Assembly: GCA_015689685.1 (NCBI GenBank) | Contig: WVSL01000008.1 | Coordinates: 62,001 to 126,000, forward strand | Direction of reading: 5' to 3' | From: Rhodobacterales bacterium HKCCE2091 | GTDB lineage: Bacteria; Pseudomonadota; Alphaproteobacteria; Rhodobacterales; Rhodobacteraceae | Length of the DNA stretch: 64,000 nucleotides | In this document: positions 24,954 to 34,183 of the stretch, piece after piece | Layout of the letters: the number at the start of each line of letters is the position of its first letter | Numbering within the stretch: the stretch's first letter is position 1 | Notes under the pieces: model-generated | What the model was told of the DNA's origin: nothing | The model's input: the letters and a program-made list of their open reading frames with translations, nothing else | Databases searched by the model: none | Position numbers and translations under genes: made by a program

Positions 24954-25199
24954 TCAGAGCTCCAGCGCGCGCAACGCGGCGGCCCGGCGGCGCAGGTCGG
25001 CGGCGCGCGATTCGAGGCTGCGGCCGATGGCGCCTGGATCCTCGGGCAGAAGGTCCTGCACCGTTGAATACAAGGGAGAAAGCGGGATCAGCGTCGGGTA
25101 ATCCGCGCCCCGCGCGGCGGTGGAAATCCGGCTCTCCAGCTCCGGCGGGGGGGCGGCGCAGGCGCAGAGGAGTAAAGGAATGATGAGCGCGCGGTGCAT
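24954..25199 (-). CDS. Small putative lipoprotein
   Basis: An 81-residue protein beginning MHRALIIPLLLCACAAPPPE, a short lipoprotein-type signal in which C14 (LCAC) or C12 could be lipidated. The mature part has ARGADYPTLIPLSPL and an Arg/Ala-rich helical tail (RSLESRAADLRRRAAALRAL). Many Rhodobacterales have a similar small lipoprotein beside hom, but I cannot give a function. It is 65 bases upstream of hom, in the same direction, and may share its promoter. Confidence 0.65.
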   Translation of the reverse strand: MHRALIIPLLLCACAAPPPELESRISTAARGADYPTLIPLSPLYSTVQDLLPEDPGAIGRSLESRAADLRRRAAALRALEL

Positions 25200-25246
25200 G
25201 TTCACTCGGTATCGGATCGGAACCGGCGGGCCAAGGTGGTTTGAAT

Positions 25247-25260
25247 TGAACGGGTGTTCA
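25247..25260. promoter_or_regulatory. TetR-type operator
   Basis: TGAAC-GGGT-GTTCA is a perfect 5-bp inverted repeat 27 bases before the tetR-like ATG. TetR regulators commonly bind such sites in their own promoters. It also lies 47 bases from the divergent lipoprotein start and could affect both. Confidence 0.55.
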
Positions 25261-25287
25261 GATAACGTCGCCGGAAACGGAGGCAGC

Positions 25288-25869
25288 ATGGCGCGTACGC
25301 AGGGGTCTCACGCGGAGACGACGGGGCCGAAGGTGCGCGAGGCCGCGCTGAAACTGTTCGCGCGGGAAGGCTACGCCGCCGTCTCCATGCGCCGGATCGC
25401 GGCCGAGGTGGGGGTGCAGGCCGGCGCGCTCTACCTCTACACTCCGGACAAGCAGACGCTCCTGTTCGACCTGATGCGCGGGCACATGGAGGACCTGCTG
25501 GCGGATTTCGCCCCCGGCAGCGGGCGGCCGGTCGCGGATCTCGAAGCCTTCGCCCGCCACCATATCCGCTACCACCTCGACCGGCCGGACCTCGTGTTCA
25601 TCGCCTACATGGAACTGCGGAACCTCGACCCCGACAACTTCCGCGAGATCGAGGCCCTGCGCCGCCGCTACGAGGACCGGCTGGAGGCGATCCTGAAGGC
25701 GGGCGTCGCGGACGGCGTGTTCGACATTCCCGACACGAAGCTCGCCACGATGGCGCTGATCGCCATGCTGACCGGCGTGACGACATGGTACCGGGAAGGT
25801 GGTCGACTGGGCCGGGAGGCGGTCGGCGACATCTACTGGGACATGGTGCGGAAGGTGGTAAGGGCATGA
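25288..25869 (+). CDS. TetR/AcrR-family transcriptional regulator
   Basis: A 193-residue repressor. The N-terminal helix-turn-helix is classic: VREAALKLFAREGYAAVSMRRIAAEVGVQAGALYLYTPDKQTLL at about 12-55. A TetR_C-type ligand domain follows, with a conserved DPDNFREIEALRRRYEDRL helix. The start is set by GGAGGC 6 bases upstream of ATG 25288. Its stop overlaps the acetyltransferase start (ATGA), so the two are co-expressed. The ligand is unknown. Confidence 0.9.
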   Translation: MARTQGSHAETTGPKVREAALKLFAREGYAAVSMRRIAAEVGVQAGALYLYTPDKQTLLFDLMRGHMEDLLADFAPGSGRPVADLEAFARHHIRYHLDRPDLVFIAYMELRNLDPDNFREIEALRRRYEDRLEAILKAGVADGVFDIPDTKLATMALIAMLTGVTTWYREGGRLGREAVGDIYWDMVRKVVRA

Positions 25870-26435
25870 CGGAGCGGGAGAAAATGCTGGCGGGCGAGCT
25901 CTATGACGCGGGCGATCCGGAGCTTCAGGCGATGGCGCAGAAAGCCGGGGAATGGATGGCGCGCTACAACGGATCCATCGGGCTGCCCCGGCTGGAACGG
26001 CGCGAGATCCTGCGCGAGGGCCTCGGCCGGATGGGGCAGGGGACCGGGATCAAGCCGCCGCTCTACGTCGATTACGGGGTCCACATCACGCTCGGCGACA
26101 ACGTGTTCCTGAACTTCGGTTGCGTGATCCTGGACGTCTGCGAGGTCGTGATCGGGGACGGCACCCAGATCGGCCCGATGACCCAGATCCTGACCGCCGA
26201 CCACCCCCGCGACGCCGAAACGCGCGCGACGGGGCTGGAGAACGGAAAGCCGATCCGGATCGGCCGCGACGTCTGGATCGGCGGCGGGGCGATCATCCTG
26301 CCGGGGGTCACCATCGGCGACGGCGCCGTGGTGGGCGCGGGTGCGGTCGTCACGCGTGACGTGGAAGCGGGCGCGACCGTGGTCGGCAATCCCGCGCGGG
26401 TCGTGAAGCGGAGGGAAGCGGCGCCCGCCGGTTAG
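25866..26435 (+). CDS. Sugar O-acetyltransferase (Maa/NodL-like)
   Basis: A 189-residue left-handed beta-helix acetyltransferase. The N-terminal maltose-acetyltransferase cap (MTEREKMLAGELYDAGDPEL) is followed by hexapeptide repeats (GDNVFLNFGCVILD, IGDGTQIGPM, IGRDVWIGGGAIILPGVTIGDGAVVGAGAVV). The catalytic His is in LTADHPRD. It transfers acetyl from acetyl-CoA to a sugar hydroxyl. Coupled to the TetR gene, which probably regulates it. Confidence 0.9.
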   Translation: MTEREKMLAGELYDAGDPELQAMAQKAGEWMARYNGSIGLPRLERREILREGLGRMGQGTGIKPPLYVDYGVHITLGDNVFLNFGCVILDVCEVVIGDGTQIGPMTQILTADHPRDAETRATGLENGKPIRIGRDVWIGGGAIILPGVTIGDGAVVGAGAVVTRDVEAGATVVGNPARVVKRREAAPAG

Positions 26436-26509
26436 GACTTCGTCAGGATTTACGAGGTGTGAAGGCTTCGGAGCGGCGTTAGGAAACGCGGATCGGGCTG
26501 TAACACGGC

Positions 26510-26553
26510 AGGTAGAACGCGGGTAGAATCCGGGTAGAAAACGGGTAGAAACC
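26510..26553 (+). repeat. Four tandem 11-bp repeats (GGGTAGAANNC)
   Basis: Units AGGTAGAACGC, GGGTAGAATCC, GGGTAGAAAAC and GGGTAGAAACC follow one another without a gap. A period of 11 bases puts each GTAGAA on about the same face of the helix, as in iterons or multi-site operators. Confidence 0.8.
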
Positions 26554-27232
26554 GGGATCCATCATCCGCGCACGATGTGATGGTTAATTCTGATGTTCTG
26601 TGCGTCCGGTGTGCGGCGCGCGCTGCGAGGTGGAGGGTGACCCCGACAAGCGGTGGCTGACGAGGCCGCGGGGGTGTCGTGGTGCCACCGGCCGTGTCGG
26701 TGGGCGAGGTCATCACGCGGTCATCTTAAAACGGCTGGAGATGCAGAGCGAACTGTTGCCGATGACCTTCCGGGTGAACGGGCTGATCGCCGAGAAGGGA
26801 TCCCTGTCCAACCCGCTGAAGTCGAGAAGGGCCAAGGGCACGCTCGCGGACGGCCTGCTTTTTCCCATCATCCGGTTCCCTGGCCTCGTGCTGTGCCTGA
26901 TGATCCTCTCCGGGCATCGGTTGCAGCAATGGTGCGGGAGGCGGGCGATGCCGGGACGGGCGAAGCGGGGCGGTGCTCGATAGTTCTGCCGGATACGCGG
27001 GTGATCCGGGTGAAGGCGCTGGTCGGCTGCCTCAGGGGGGCGGTGGCGCTGATCGTGAACTGGGTGATGATCCGAGGGAACGCGTCGGGCCGGGTGTGAA
27101 GCCGAGTATCGGCGGGTCGCGGTGCGGCGAGCCTTCGGTCGGGCTGCGGCGGTTAATCTCGCAAGGTCTGGAATAGCTGTCAGCTATCTCCCGGCGTCAC
27201 CAGATCGCCGTGCCGGGGGGCGGCCCGGCGAT

Positions 27233-27401
27233 GCTCGGCGGCCTGCGGCCTTGTTCCTCGCGGGGGCTTGGCGGCGGCGGGGTTATCGGCGGCGCGAGAA
27301 CACGGTGAGCAGTGGCCTTGCTGTCGGCTGCTCCAATTACACGCTGCGACGCTTACACTCCCGCGCTCGGCGGCCTTGTTCCTCGCAGGGCTTAGCGGGG
27401 G
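27233..27401. repeat. Pair of imperfect direct repeats
   Basis: The segments at 27233-27276 and 27365-27401 share GCTCGGCGGCC, then an identical 16-mer CGGCCTTGTTCCTCGC (27246-27261 and 27371-27386) and a following GGGCTT(G/A)GCGG. The repeat period is about 125-130 bases. No gene overlaps them. Confidence 0.65.
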
Positions 27402-27402
27402 C

Positions 27403-27428
27403 GGGTCGGGGGCGACCGCCCCGAACCC
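27403..27428 (-). terminator. Hairpin at the desaturase 3' end
   Basis: GGGTCGGGGGCG and CGCCCCGAACCC form a bulged GC-rich stem directly abutting the desaturase stop codon. There is no T-run. Confidence 0.4.
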
Positions 27429-28466
27429 TCACTCCGCCGGGACCACCGTCGCGCGCCGGTCCTTCGGGAACGGCACCAGCCGCTCCTGGTCCTCGTCCCA
27501 GAGCTTCAGGGTGAAGCTGCGGAGCGCCTCGGGCCAGTGGATCGTCTGCACCTCGTAGTGCTCGCGGAGCGCGCGGTGGCACTTGCGCAGGCGATAGCTC
27601 GGGATGTTGGCGTTGAAGTGGTGGATGTCGTGGTAGGCGATGTTTCCGGTGCCAAGATCCCACCACCAGCCGAGGTCGAGCCCCGACGATCCCTGCAACG
27701 CCGCGCGGGCGGGGTTGAGGGACGGTTTCCGGTCCCACCAGGTGTCCTCGAAATTGTGCTGGAGGTAGACGAGGAACACGCCGATGCAGCCCGCGACGAA
27801 GACGGTGCCGGCGTAGATCACCAGCCCCGGCATGCCCGCCATCGCCCAGATCGCGAACACCCAGGCGGCGATGCCGAGGTTGTGCAGGATCACGCCCATC
27901 GCGTCGATCCGGCCCGCGTTCTTCGGCCAGCGATAGGCGAGGACGTAGGTGAAGAGCCCGCCGACCGGGATCATCAGGAACGGGTTGCGGTAGGCGCGGT
28001 ACCACAGCCGCTTCCAGAACCCGGCCTCGCGCCATTCGGCGACCGTCATGGTGAAGATCTCGGTGGTCGCGCGTTCGTCAAGGTTGCCGAGATGGGCGTG
28101 GTGTTCGTTGTGGTTGAACTGCATGACCCGGTAGGGCGTCAGCGTGAACACCGACAGCCCGTGCCCGGCGAGGTCGTTGCGGCGCTTGGTCGAGAACAGC
28201 GAGCCGTGGCCGGTGTCGTGCTGCAGGACGTAGAGCCGGACGCCGGCGAAGGCGTTCAGGACCACCAGCGGGACGACGAGCCACGGGTTCGGCCAGGCCT
28301 GCACCGCGAGCCAGAGCGTGAAGAAGTAGACCGCGAAGGTGCCGAAATAGCTGGCGGCGGCGATGCGGTCGTCGCGTTTCGCCCAGTCGCGGGTGAAGCG
28401 GCGGATCTCGCGTTCGGCCTGCCGGCGGTAGTCTTCGGGGTATTTCGAGGAAGCGGTGACGAACAT
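27429..28466 (-). CDS. Membrane fatty acid desaturase
   Basis: A 345-residue di-iron integral membrane desaturase. The three histidine boxes are HDTGH (83-87), HNEHH (119-123) and HDIHH (279-283), with a fourth His in YLQHNFEDTWW. Hydrophobic pairs lie at about 40-80 and 163-235. The box types and the ending NANIPSYRLRKCH resemble the Delta12/omega-6 acyl-lipid desaturase group, which inserts double bonds in membrane acyl chains. The regioselectivity cannot be read. Same direction as glyA but with a 150-base spacer upstream. Confidence 0.88.
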   Translation of the reverse strand: MFVTASSKYPEDYRRQAEREIRRFTRDWAKRDDRIAAASYFGTFAVYFFTLWLAVQAWPNPWLVVPLVVLNAFAGVRLYVLQHDTGHGSLFSTKRRNDLAGHGLSVFTLTPYRVMQFNHNEHHAHLGNLDERATTEIFTMTVAEWREAGFWKRLWYRAYRNPFLMIPVGGLFTYVLAYRWPKNAGRIDAMGVILHNLGIAAWVFAIWAMAGMPGLVIYAGTVFVAGCIGVFLVYLQHNFEDTWWDRKPSLNPARAALQGSSGLDLGWWWDLGTGNIAYHDIHHFNANIPSYRLRKCHRALREHYEVQTIHWPEALRSFTLKLWDEDQERLVPFPKDRRATVVPAE

Positions 28467-28618
28467 GGGCGCGGGTCCGGTTGACGTGCGGGGTCGCGCA
28501 CCGCCCGACCGCGGGCGTCAGCCCCTCAGATGTTTATGTGCCATCGCGGAAACTAGGGTTCAAGAGCCGGCGGGCAAGCACCCTGCCCACCGGCGAAATC
28601 GGGCCCGTTCCGGGGCCG

Positions 28619-29914
28619 TCAGAGGCCCGGGTAGACCGGGAAGCGACCGCAGAGCGCGGTGACCTCGCCCGCCACGCGGGATTCGAGATCGCCGTTGCCG
28701 TCCTCGCCGCTCGCCGCGAGCCCGTCGGTGACCTCGACGATCCAGCGCGCGATCTGGCGGAACTCGGGCTCGCCGAAGCCGCGGGTGGTGCCGGCGGGGG
28801 TGCCGAGACGGATGCCGGAGGTGACGAAGGGCTTTTCCGGGTCGAACGGCACGCCGTTCTTGTTGCAGGTGATGTGCGCGCGGCCGAGCGCGGCCTCGGC
28901 GGCCTTACCGGTGACGCCCTTGGGGCGCAGGTCGGCGAGCATCAGGTGGTTGTCGGTGCCGCCCGAGACGATGTCGATGCCGCCCTTCATCAGCTCGTCC
29001 GCCATGGCGCGGGCATTGGCGACGACGGCGGCGGCGTAGTCCTTGAACTCGGGCCGCAGCGCCTCGCCGAAGGCGACGGCCTTGCCGGCGATCGCGTGCA
29101 TCAGCGGGCCGCCCTGGAGGCCGGGGAAGACGGCGGAGTTGATCTTCTTCGCCACCGCCTCGTCGTTCGACAGGATCAGGCCGCCGCGGGGGCCGCGGAG
29201 CGACTTGTGCGTGGTGGTGGTCACGACGTCGGCGTGGGGCACCGGCGAGGGATGCACGCCGCCCGCGACGAGACCAGCGATATGGGCCATGTCGACCATC
29301 AGCCAGGCGCCGACCTCGTCCGCGATCTCGCGCAGCTTCGCCCAGTCCCAGACGCGGGAATAGGCGGTCGCGCCGCCGAGGATCAGCTTTGGCTTGTGTT
29401 CCCGCGCCTTGGCGCGGATGTCGTCGTAGTCGAGCAGGCAGTCCTGCTGGCGCACGCCGTAGGACACCACGTTGAACCACTTGCCCGACATGTTGACGGG
29501 CGAGCCGTGGGTCAGGTGCCCGCCGGAGTTCAGGTCGAGCCCCATGAAGGTGTCGCCGGGCTGCAGGAGCGCGAGGAACACCGCCTGGTTCATCTGGCTG
29601 CCGGAGGAGGGCTGCACGTTGGCGAAGTTCGCGCCGAAGAGCTCCTTCGCGCGCTCGATCGCCAGCGTCTCGGCGACATCGACGAACTGGCAGCCGCCGT
29701 AGTAGCGCTTGCCCGGGTAGCCCTCGGCGTACTTGTTCGTCATCACCGAACCCTGCGCCTCGAGCACCGCCTTCGACACGATGTTCTCGGACGCGATCAG
29801 CTCGATCTCGTCGCGCTGGCGGCCGAGTTCGCCCCGGATCGCGGCGTGAAGCTCGGGGTCGCGGGTTTCGAGGCTTTCGGTGAAGAATCCCTGGTCGCGG
29901 TGGGGGGCGTTCAT
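28619..29914 (-). CDS. glyA: Serine hydroxymethyltransferase
   Basis: A 431-residue PLP enzyme that interconverts serine and glycine and feeds one-carbon units to tetrahydrofolate. The PLP lysine is K237 in [16 protein letters not shown]. Other signatures are [11 protein letters not shown] (38-48), [15 protein letters not shown] (60-74) and VDMAHIAGL (207-215). ATG 29914 fits the family N-terminus; the frame extends upstream into a repeat array that is not coding. Full length and intact. Confidence 0.97.
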   Translation of the reverse strand: MNAPHRDQGFFTESLETRDPELHAAIRGELGRQRDEIELIASENIVSKAVLEAQGSVMTNKYAEGYPGKRYYGGCQFVDVAETLAIERAKELFGANFANVQPSSGSQMNQAVFLALLQPGDTFMGLDLNSGGHLTHGSPVNMSGKWFNVVSYGVRQQDCLLDYDDIRAKAREHKPKLILGGATAYSRVWDWAKLREIADEVGAWLMVDMAHIAGLVAGGVHPSPVPHADVVTTTTHKSLRGPRGGLILSNDEAVAKKINSAVFPGLQGGPLMHAIAGKAVAFGEALRPEFKDYAAAVVANARAMADELMKGGIDIVSGGTDNHLMLADLRPKGVTGKAAEAALGRAHITCNKNGVPFDPEKPFVTSGIRLGTPAGTTRGFGEPEFRQIARWIVEVTDGLAASGEDGNGDLESRVAGEVTALCGRFPVYPGL

Positions 29915-30770
29915 GGCGCGGGCTCCTTGGCAGCGGGCAGCATCACTGGGCCGGGTCATAGGGCAGAAGGGCAGGCGAAGAAAGGTGCAATACGACGCGT
30001 CTGGTGGCGCGTGCGGCATCCGGAGCCAGCGGTGCCGCCGAAGGAGGGGCGGGCGGGGGCGAGGGGCCAGCCCCTCGCGCTCCCCGGGATATTTGCAGGA
30101 CAAAGATGGGGGTGGGTGCGCGGGTGCGGTGAGGGCGGGATGCGGGTGAGGGCCGGGCGGGATGGGTGGGGCGCGTTTCGCCGGGGGTGTCGGGAGGGGC
30201 GGCCCTTTCGGGGTGTTACGGGCAGCCGGGCGCGCAGGTTTGTGGGTAGGGGCGAGGGGCCAGCCCCTCGCGCACCCCGGGATATTTGGAGGACAAAGAG
30301 GGGGGAGGGTGCGCGGGTGCGATGAGGGCGGGATGCAGGTGAGGGCCAGGCGGGATGAGTGGGGCGCGTTTCCTGCGGGTGTCGGGCCGGGGGCGGCCCT
30401 TTTGGCGTGTTACGGGCAGCCGGGCGCGCAGGTTCGTGGGTAGGGGCGAGGGGCCAGCCCCTCGCGCTCCCCGGGATATTTGGAGGACAAAGATGGGGAA
30501 GGGTGCGCGAGTGCGGTGATGGCGGGCGCGGTTGCGGGCCGGGCGGGCGCTGCGCGTATGCTTGAGGGTGTCGGGCCGGGTCTGGCGGTTCTTTTCGGGG
30601 TGCCTAGGGCGGGGCGGCCCGACGCGGCGGTTTGCGGGTACGGCTGTTGGCGGGGCGCGGTTTGATGGGGGCACAGATGTTCCGGCGCGCGCGGTTCGGG
30701 CCGCGGTTTGCGGGGGGATTGCCATTCGCGCAGGCGCGGGGGACAAATCGGGGGCAAGCGGAGGGGAGAC
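29915..30770. other. 856-bp divergent spacer between glyA and nadK
   Basis: This spacer holds three tandem copies of a ~194-bp unit (30056-30645) and presumably the glyA and nadK promoters. Long open frames cross it in several phases because it is GC-rich and repeated, but the same peptide recurs in each copy and no ribosome site or domain supports translation. Confidence 0.6.
30056..30645 (+). repeat. Three tandem copies of a ~194-bp GC-rich unit
   Basis: Copies begin near 30056, 30249 and 30443 (period 193-194). The first two are near-complete and the third decays after about 100 bases. Each copy starts with a perfect hairpin GCGAGGGGC-CA-GCCCCTCGC, then CCCCGGGATATTTG(C/G)AGGACAAAGA. Copies 1 and 2 also share GTGCGCGGGTGCG, GGGGCGCGTTTC and GTTACGGGCAGCCGGGCGCGCAGG. 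Confidence 0.85.
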
Positions 30771-31538
30771 ATGCCGGCAGCGCGCAACATAGCCTTCATG
30801 GCCTCCGACGCGCCGATCGCGCAGGATGCCGGGGCGGAGCTCGGCCGGCGCTACGGCAATTACCCGCCGGAGGAGGCAGACGTGATCGTGGCGCTCGGCG
30901 GCGACGGGTTCATGCTGGCGACGATGCACGCGACGCAGCACCTGGAGACCCCGGTCTACGGGATGAACCGGGGCACGGTCGGCTTCCTGATGAACGAGTA
31001 CCACGAGGACGACCTGATCGACCGGCTGGAGGCGGCGGAGGAGGCGGTGCTGAACCCGCTGCGCATGACCGCCACCAAGGCCGACGGAACCCAGACCGAG
31101 GCGCTGGCGATCAACGAGGTGAGCCTGCTGCGGGCAGGGCCGCAGGCCGCGAAGCTCAGGATCTGGATCGACGGGCGGCTCCGGATGGAGGAACTCGTCT
31201 GCGACGGGGTCATGGTCTCCACCCCCGCCGGGTCCACCGCCTACAACTATTCCGCCCACGGCCCGATCTTGCCGATCGGGGCCGAGGTGCTGGCGATCAC
31301 AGCCGTCGCCGCCTTCCGCCCTCGCCGCTGGCGCGGCGCGCTGGTGCCGAAGAGCGCCGAGGTGCGGTTCGAGGTGATGAACCCGAAGAAGCGGCCGGTG
31401 ATGGCCGATGCCGACAGCCGGTCGGTTCCGAACGTGGTCGAGGTCTCGATCCGGTCGGAGCCCGACATCGCGCACCGGATCCTGTTCGACCCCGGCCACG
31501 GGCTGGAGGAACGGCTGATCCGGGAACAATTCGCCTGA
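30771..31538 (+). CDS. nadK: NAD kinase
   Basis: A 255-residue cytosolic kinase that makes NADP+ from NAD+. The catalytic GGDGFML motif is at 43-49, the NE/D segment is INEVSLLR, and the Gly-rich loop is [20 protein letters not shown]. It is the short alphaproteobacterial form. GGAGGGGAG is 2-10 bases before ATG 30771. It ends 11 bases before the NADP-malic enzyme gene, a pairing that links NADP+ supply and use. Confidence 0.95.
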   Translation: MPAARNIAFMASDAPIAQDAGAELGRRYGNYPPEEADVIVALGGDGFMLATMHATQHLETPVYGMNRGTVGFLMNEYHEDDLIDRLEAAEEAVLNPLRMTATKADGTQTEALAINEVSLLRAGPQAAKLRIWIDGRLRMEELVCDGVMVSTPAGSTAYNYSAHGPILPIGAEVLAITAVAAFRPRRWRGALVPKSAEVRFEVMNPKKRPVMADADSRSVPNVVEVSIRSEPDIAHRILFDPGHGLEERLIREQFA

Positions 31539-31549
31539 AGGGGAGAGGC

Positions 31550-33832
31550 ATGGCCGACAGCAAGGACCACCACAGCCTGCGCGACGCGGCGCTCGCCTAC
31601 CACGAGCTGCCCCGGCCCGGAAAGCTGGAGATCCGGGCGACGAAGCCGCTGGCGAACGGGCGCGACCTGGCGCTGGCCTATTCGCCGGGCGTGGCCGAGG
31701 CCTGCCTGGAGATCCGCGACGATCCCGCCAACGCGACCCGTTACACCGCGCGGGGAAACCTCGTCGCGGTGGTGTCGAACGGGACGGCGGTGCTCGGGCT
31801 CGGGAACATCGGGGCGGCGGCGTCGAAGCCGGTGATGGAAGGCAAGGCGGTCCTGTTCAAGAAGTTCGCCAACATCGACTGCTTCGACATCGAGGTGAAC
31901 GAGGCCGACCCGGAAAAGCTGGCCGATATCGTCTGCGCGCTGGAGCCGACCTTCGGCGCGATCAACCTGGAGGACATCAAGGCGCCGGACTGCTTCGTGG
32001 TGGAGCGGCTCTGCCGCGAGCGGATGAACATCCCCGTCTTCCACGACGACCAGCACGGCACCGCGATCGTCGTGGGCGCGGCGGCGACCAACGCGCTGCG
32101 GGTGGCCGGCAAGGCGTTCGAGGACATCAAGGTGGTGTCGACCGGCGGCGGGGCGGCGGGGATCGCCTGCCTCGACATGCTGCTGAAGCTCGGCGTCCGG
32201 CGCGAGAACGTCTGGCTCTGCGATCTGCACGGGCTGGTCCACGAGGGCCGGGCCGAGGACATGACCCCGCAGAAGGCGGCCTATGCCCAACCCGGCGGGC
32301 CGCGCGGGCTGGCCGAGGTGATCGCGGGCGCGGACCTGTTCCTGGGCCTGTCGGGGCCGAACGTGCTGACGCCCGAGATGGTGTCGAAGATGGCCGATCC
32401 GCCGATCATCTTCGCGCTGGCCAACCCGAACCCCGAGATCATGCCGGACGACGCGCGTGCGGTCGCCCCGGACGCGATCATCGCCACCGGGCGGTCGGAT
32501 TTTCCCAACCAGGTCAACAACGTGCTTTGTTTCCCGTTCATCTTCCGGGGCGCGCTGGATGTCGGTGCGACCACGATCAACGACGAGATGAAGATCGCCT
32601 GCGTGCAGGGGATCGCGGAACTGGCGCGGACCACCACGAGCGCCGAGGCGGCGGCGGCCTACCAGGGCGAGAAGCTGACCTTCGGGCGCGACTACCTGAT
32701 CCCGAAGCCGTTCGATCCGCGCCTGATCGGCGTGGTGGCGAGCGCGGTGGCGGAGGCGGCGATGGCCTCGGGCGTCGCGACGCGGCCGCTGCCGGACCTG
32801 TCGGTCTACCGCGAGACGCTGAACCAGTCGGTGTTCCGGTCGGCGCTCATCATGCGGCCGGTGTTCGACGTCGCCGCCACCGCCACGCGCCGGATCGTCT
32901 TTGCCGAGGGCGAGGACGAGCGCGTGCTCAGGGCCGCGCAGATGATGCTGGAGGAGATGACCGACACGCCGATCCTGATCGGACGGCCCGAGGTGATCGA
33001 GGCGCGGGCCGAGCGGGCGGGGCTGAGGCCCGAGGTGGTGCAGCGGTTCGAATTGGTGAACCCTGAAAGCGACGCGCGTTACCGCGACTACTGGGGCACC
33101 TACCACGAGCTGATGCAGCGGCGTGGCGTGACCCCCGACCTCGCCCGCGCGGTGATGCGGACGAACACCACCGCCATCGGCGCGATCATGGTCTACCGGG
33201 AGGAGGCCGAGAGCCTGATCTGCGGCACCTTCGGCCAGTACCTGTGGCACCTGAACTACGTCCGCCAGATCCTCGCCCGGGACCACCTGCACCCGGTGGC
33301 GGCGCTGAGCCTGATGATCCTGGAGGAAGGGCCGCTCTTCGTCGCGGACACGCAGGTGCACCAGAACCCGACGCCGGAACAGGTGGTGGAGACGGTGATC
33401 GCCACCGCCCGCCATGTCCGCCGCTTCGGCATCACGCCGAAGATCGCGCTGTGTTCGGCGAGCCAGTTCGGCAACCTCGACAGCGAGAGCGGCCGCACGA
33501 TGCGCGCGGCGATGGAGATGCTGGAGGACATGGAGCCCGACTTCGACTTCGAGGGCGAGATGCAGGTCGACAGCGCGCTCGACCCGGCGCTGCGGGCGCG
33601 GATCTTTCCCAATGCGCGGATGGAGGGGGCGGCGAACGCGCTGGTCTTCGCCTCGACCGACGCGGCGGGGGCGGTGCGCAACACGCTGAAGATGAAGGCG
33701 CGGGGGCTGGAGGTCGGGCCGATCCTGATGGGGATGGGCAACCGGGCGCATATCGTGACGCCGGCGATCACCACGCGCGGGCTTCTGAACATCTCCGCGC
33801 TGGCGGGTTCGCCGGTGTCGCATTACGGCTGA
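31550..33832 (+). CDS. maeB: NADP-dependent malic enzyme with phosphotransacetylase-like domain
   Basis: A 760-residue two-domain enzyme. Residues 1 to about 430 are malic enzyme: [42 protein letters not shown] and the dinucleotide site [15 protein letters not shown]. Residues about 440-760 form a phosphate acetyltransferase-like domain ([52 protein letters not shown]), thought in this family to be regulatory, sensing acetyl-CoA, rather than catalytic. It oxidatively decarboxylates malate to pyruvate with NADPH. GGGGAGAGG precedes the ATG. Coupled to nadK. Confidence 0.96.
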   Translation: MADSKDHHSLRDAALAYHELPRPGKLEIRATKPLANGRDLALAYSPGVAEACLEIRDDPANATRYTARGNLVAVVSNGTAVLGLGNIGAAASKPVMEGKAVLFKKFANIDCFDIEVNEADPEKLADIVCALEPTFGAINLEDIKAPDCFVVERLCRERMNIPVFHDDQHGTAIVVGAAATNALRVAGKAFEDIKVVSTGGGAAGIACLDMLLKLGVRRENVWLCDLHGLVHEGRAEDMTPQKAAYAQPGGPRGLAEVIAGADLFLGLSGPNVLTPEMVSKMADPPIIFALANPNPEIMPDDARAVAPDAIIATGRSDFPNQVNNVLCFPFIFRGALDVGATTINDEMKIACVQGIAELARTTTSAEAAAAYQGEKLTFGRDYLIPKPFDPRLIGVVASAVAEAAMASGVATRPLPDLSVYRETLNQSVFRSALIMRPVFDVAATATRRIVFAEGEDERVLRAAQMMLEEMTDTPILIGRPEVIEARAERAGLRPEVVQRFELVNPESDARYRDYWGTYHELMQRRGVTPDLARAVMRTNTTAIGAIMVYREEAESLICGTFGQYLWHLNYVRQILARDHLHPVAALSLMILEEGPLFVADTQVHQNPTPEQVVETVIATARHVRRFGITPKIALCSASQFGNLDSESGRTMRAAMEMLEDMEPDFDFEGEMQVDSALDPALRARIFPNARMEGAANALVFASTDAAGAVRNTLKMKARGLEVGPILMGMGNRAHIVTPAITTRGLLNISALAGSPVSHYG

Positions 33833-33888
33833 CGGTGGGGGCTGAGGGCGGGGTCTGAAGAGGGGCGCTGACGACGGGGAGGGCCGCG

Positions 33889-33915
33889 ACGGCCCCGGCG
33901 GATCACCGGGGCCGT
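33889..33915. terminator. Bidirectional hairpin between maeB and the small ORF
   Basis: ACGGCCCCGG and CCGGGGCCGT form a perfect 10-bp stem with a 7-base loop, between two convergent stop codons. No T-run is present on either strand. Confidence 0.55.
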
Positions 33916-33922
33916 GCCTTCG

Positions 33923-33997
33923 TCACTTCGCCTTCTTGGTCGCCGGCTTGCCCTTGTCCGCCGGTTTCCCCTTGGTGTCCTTCTTCGTGTCGGCCAT
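33923..33997 (-). CDS. Putative 24-residue lysine-rich peptide
   Basis: The reading MADTKKDTKGKPADKGKPAT plus KKAK has nine lysines, no aromatic and no branched hydrophobic residue, and would be disordered and very basic. In favour of a real gene are a perfect AGGAGG seven bases before the ATG, the largest clean gap in its neighbourhood and a terminator-like hairpin just past the stop. Against it are the small size and simple composition. A nucleic-acid- or ribosome-associated micropeptide is one possibility, without direct evidence. Confidence 0.5.
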   Translation of the reverse strand: MADTKKDTKGKPADKGKPATKKAK

Positions 33998-34183
33998 GTC
34001 TCTTCCTCCTAGCCGGGCGGCGGGCACGGCGCCCGCCGCGATCTCAGCAGGCTCCAAACCGCGGAGGGTTGCAAGTGGTTCCCGCGGGCCGGGCGGCGAT
34101 GCGGCAATATCACCAACTTGCGCGCGGGGCCGCTCAGGCGATAGAAAATTTCCCGGAACGCTGTCGAGGGAGGAGGACCCGGA

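Larger units (their letters stand above)
26436..27428. other. 993-bp intergenic stretch without a supported gene
   Basis: Open frames here have no recognisable domain, weak or no ribosome sites and atypical residue use, so none is called. The stretch holds a four-unit 11-bp repeat (26510-26553), a 6-bp inverted repeat ATAGCT-GTC-AGCTAT (27173-27187), a pair of imperfect direct repeats about 125 bp apart (27233-27276 and 27365-27401), and a hairpin at the desaturase 3' end. It may contain a small RNA or the decayed remains of a gene; I cannot tell. Confidence 0.5.

Noticed and set aside
26510-26553. The 11-bp repeats as a PHO box or plasmid-type origin
   Set aside because: The units contain GTAGAA, not CTGTCAT, and no rep, dnaA or parA gene is near.
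26600-27099. Two overlapping plus-strand frames in the 993-bp spacer
   Set aside because: No recognisable domain, no ribosome site and biased residue use; neither frame could be preferred.
30059-30078. The array as a CRISPR
   Set aside because: Three ~194-bp units with no short repeat-spacer alternation and no cas gene.
30056-30560. Open frames through the ~194-bp repeat array
   Set aside because: The same peptide recurs in each copy because the DNA is repeated; there is no start context and no domain.
31247-33823. Long minus-strand open frame opposite maeB, and similar very long frames at 5118-7952 and 59637-63221
   Set aside because: They are antisense shadows in GC-rich DNA: His/Arg/Asp-rich, with no domain, no ribosome site, and opposite clear genes with intact motifs.
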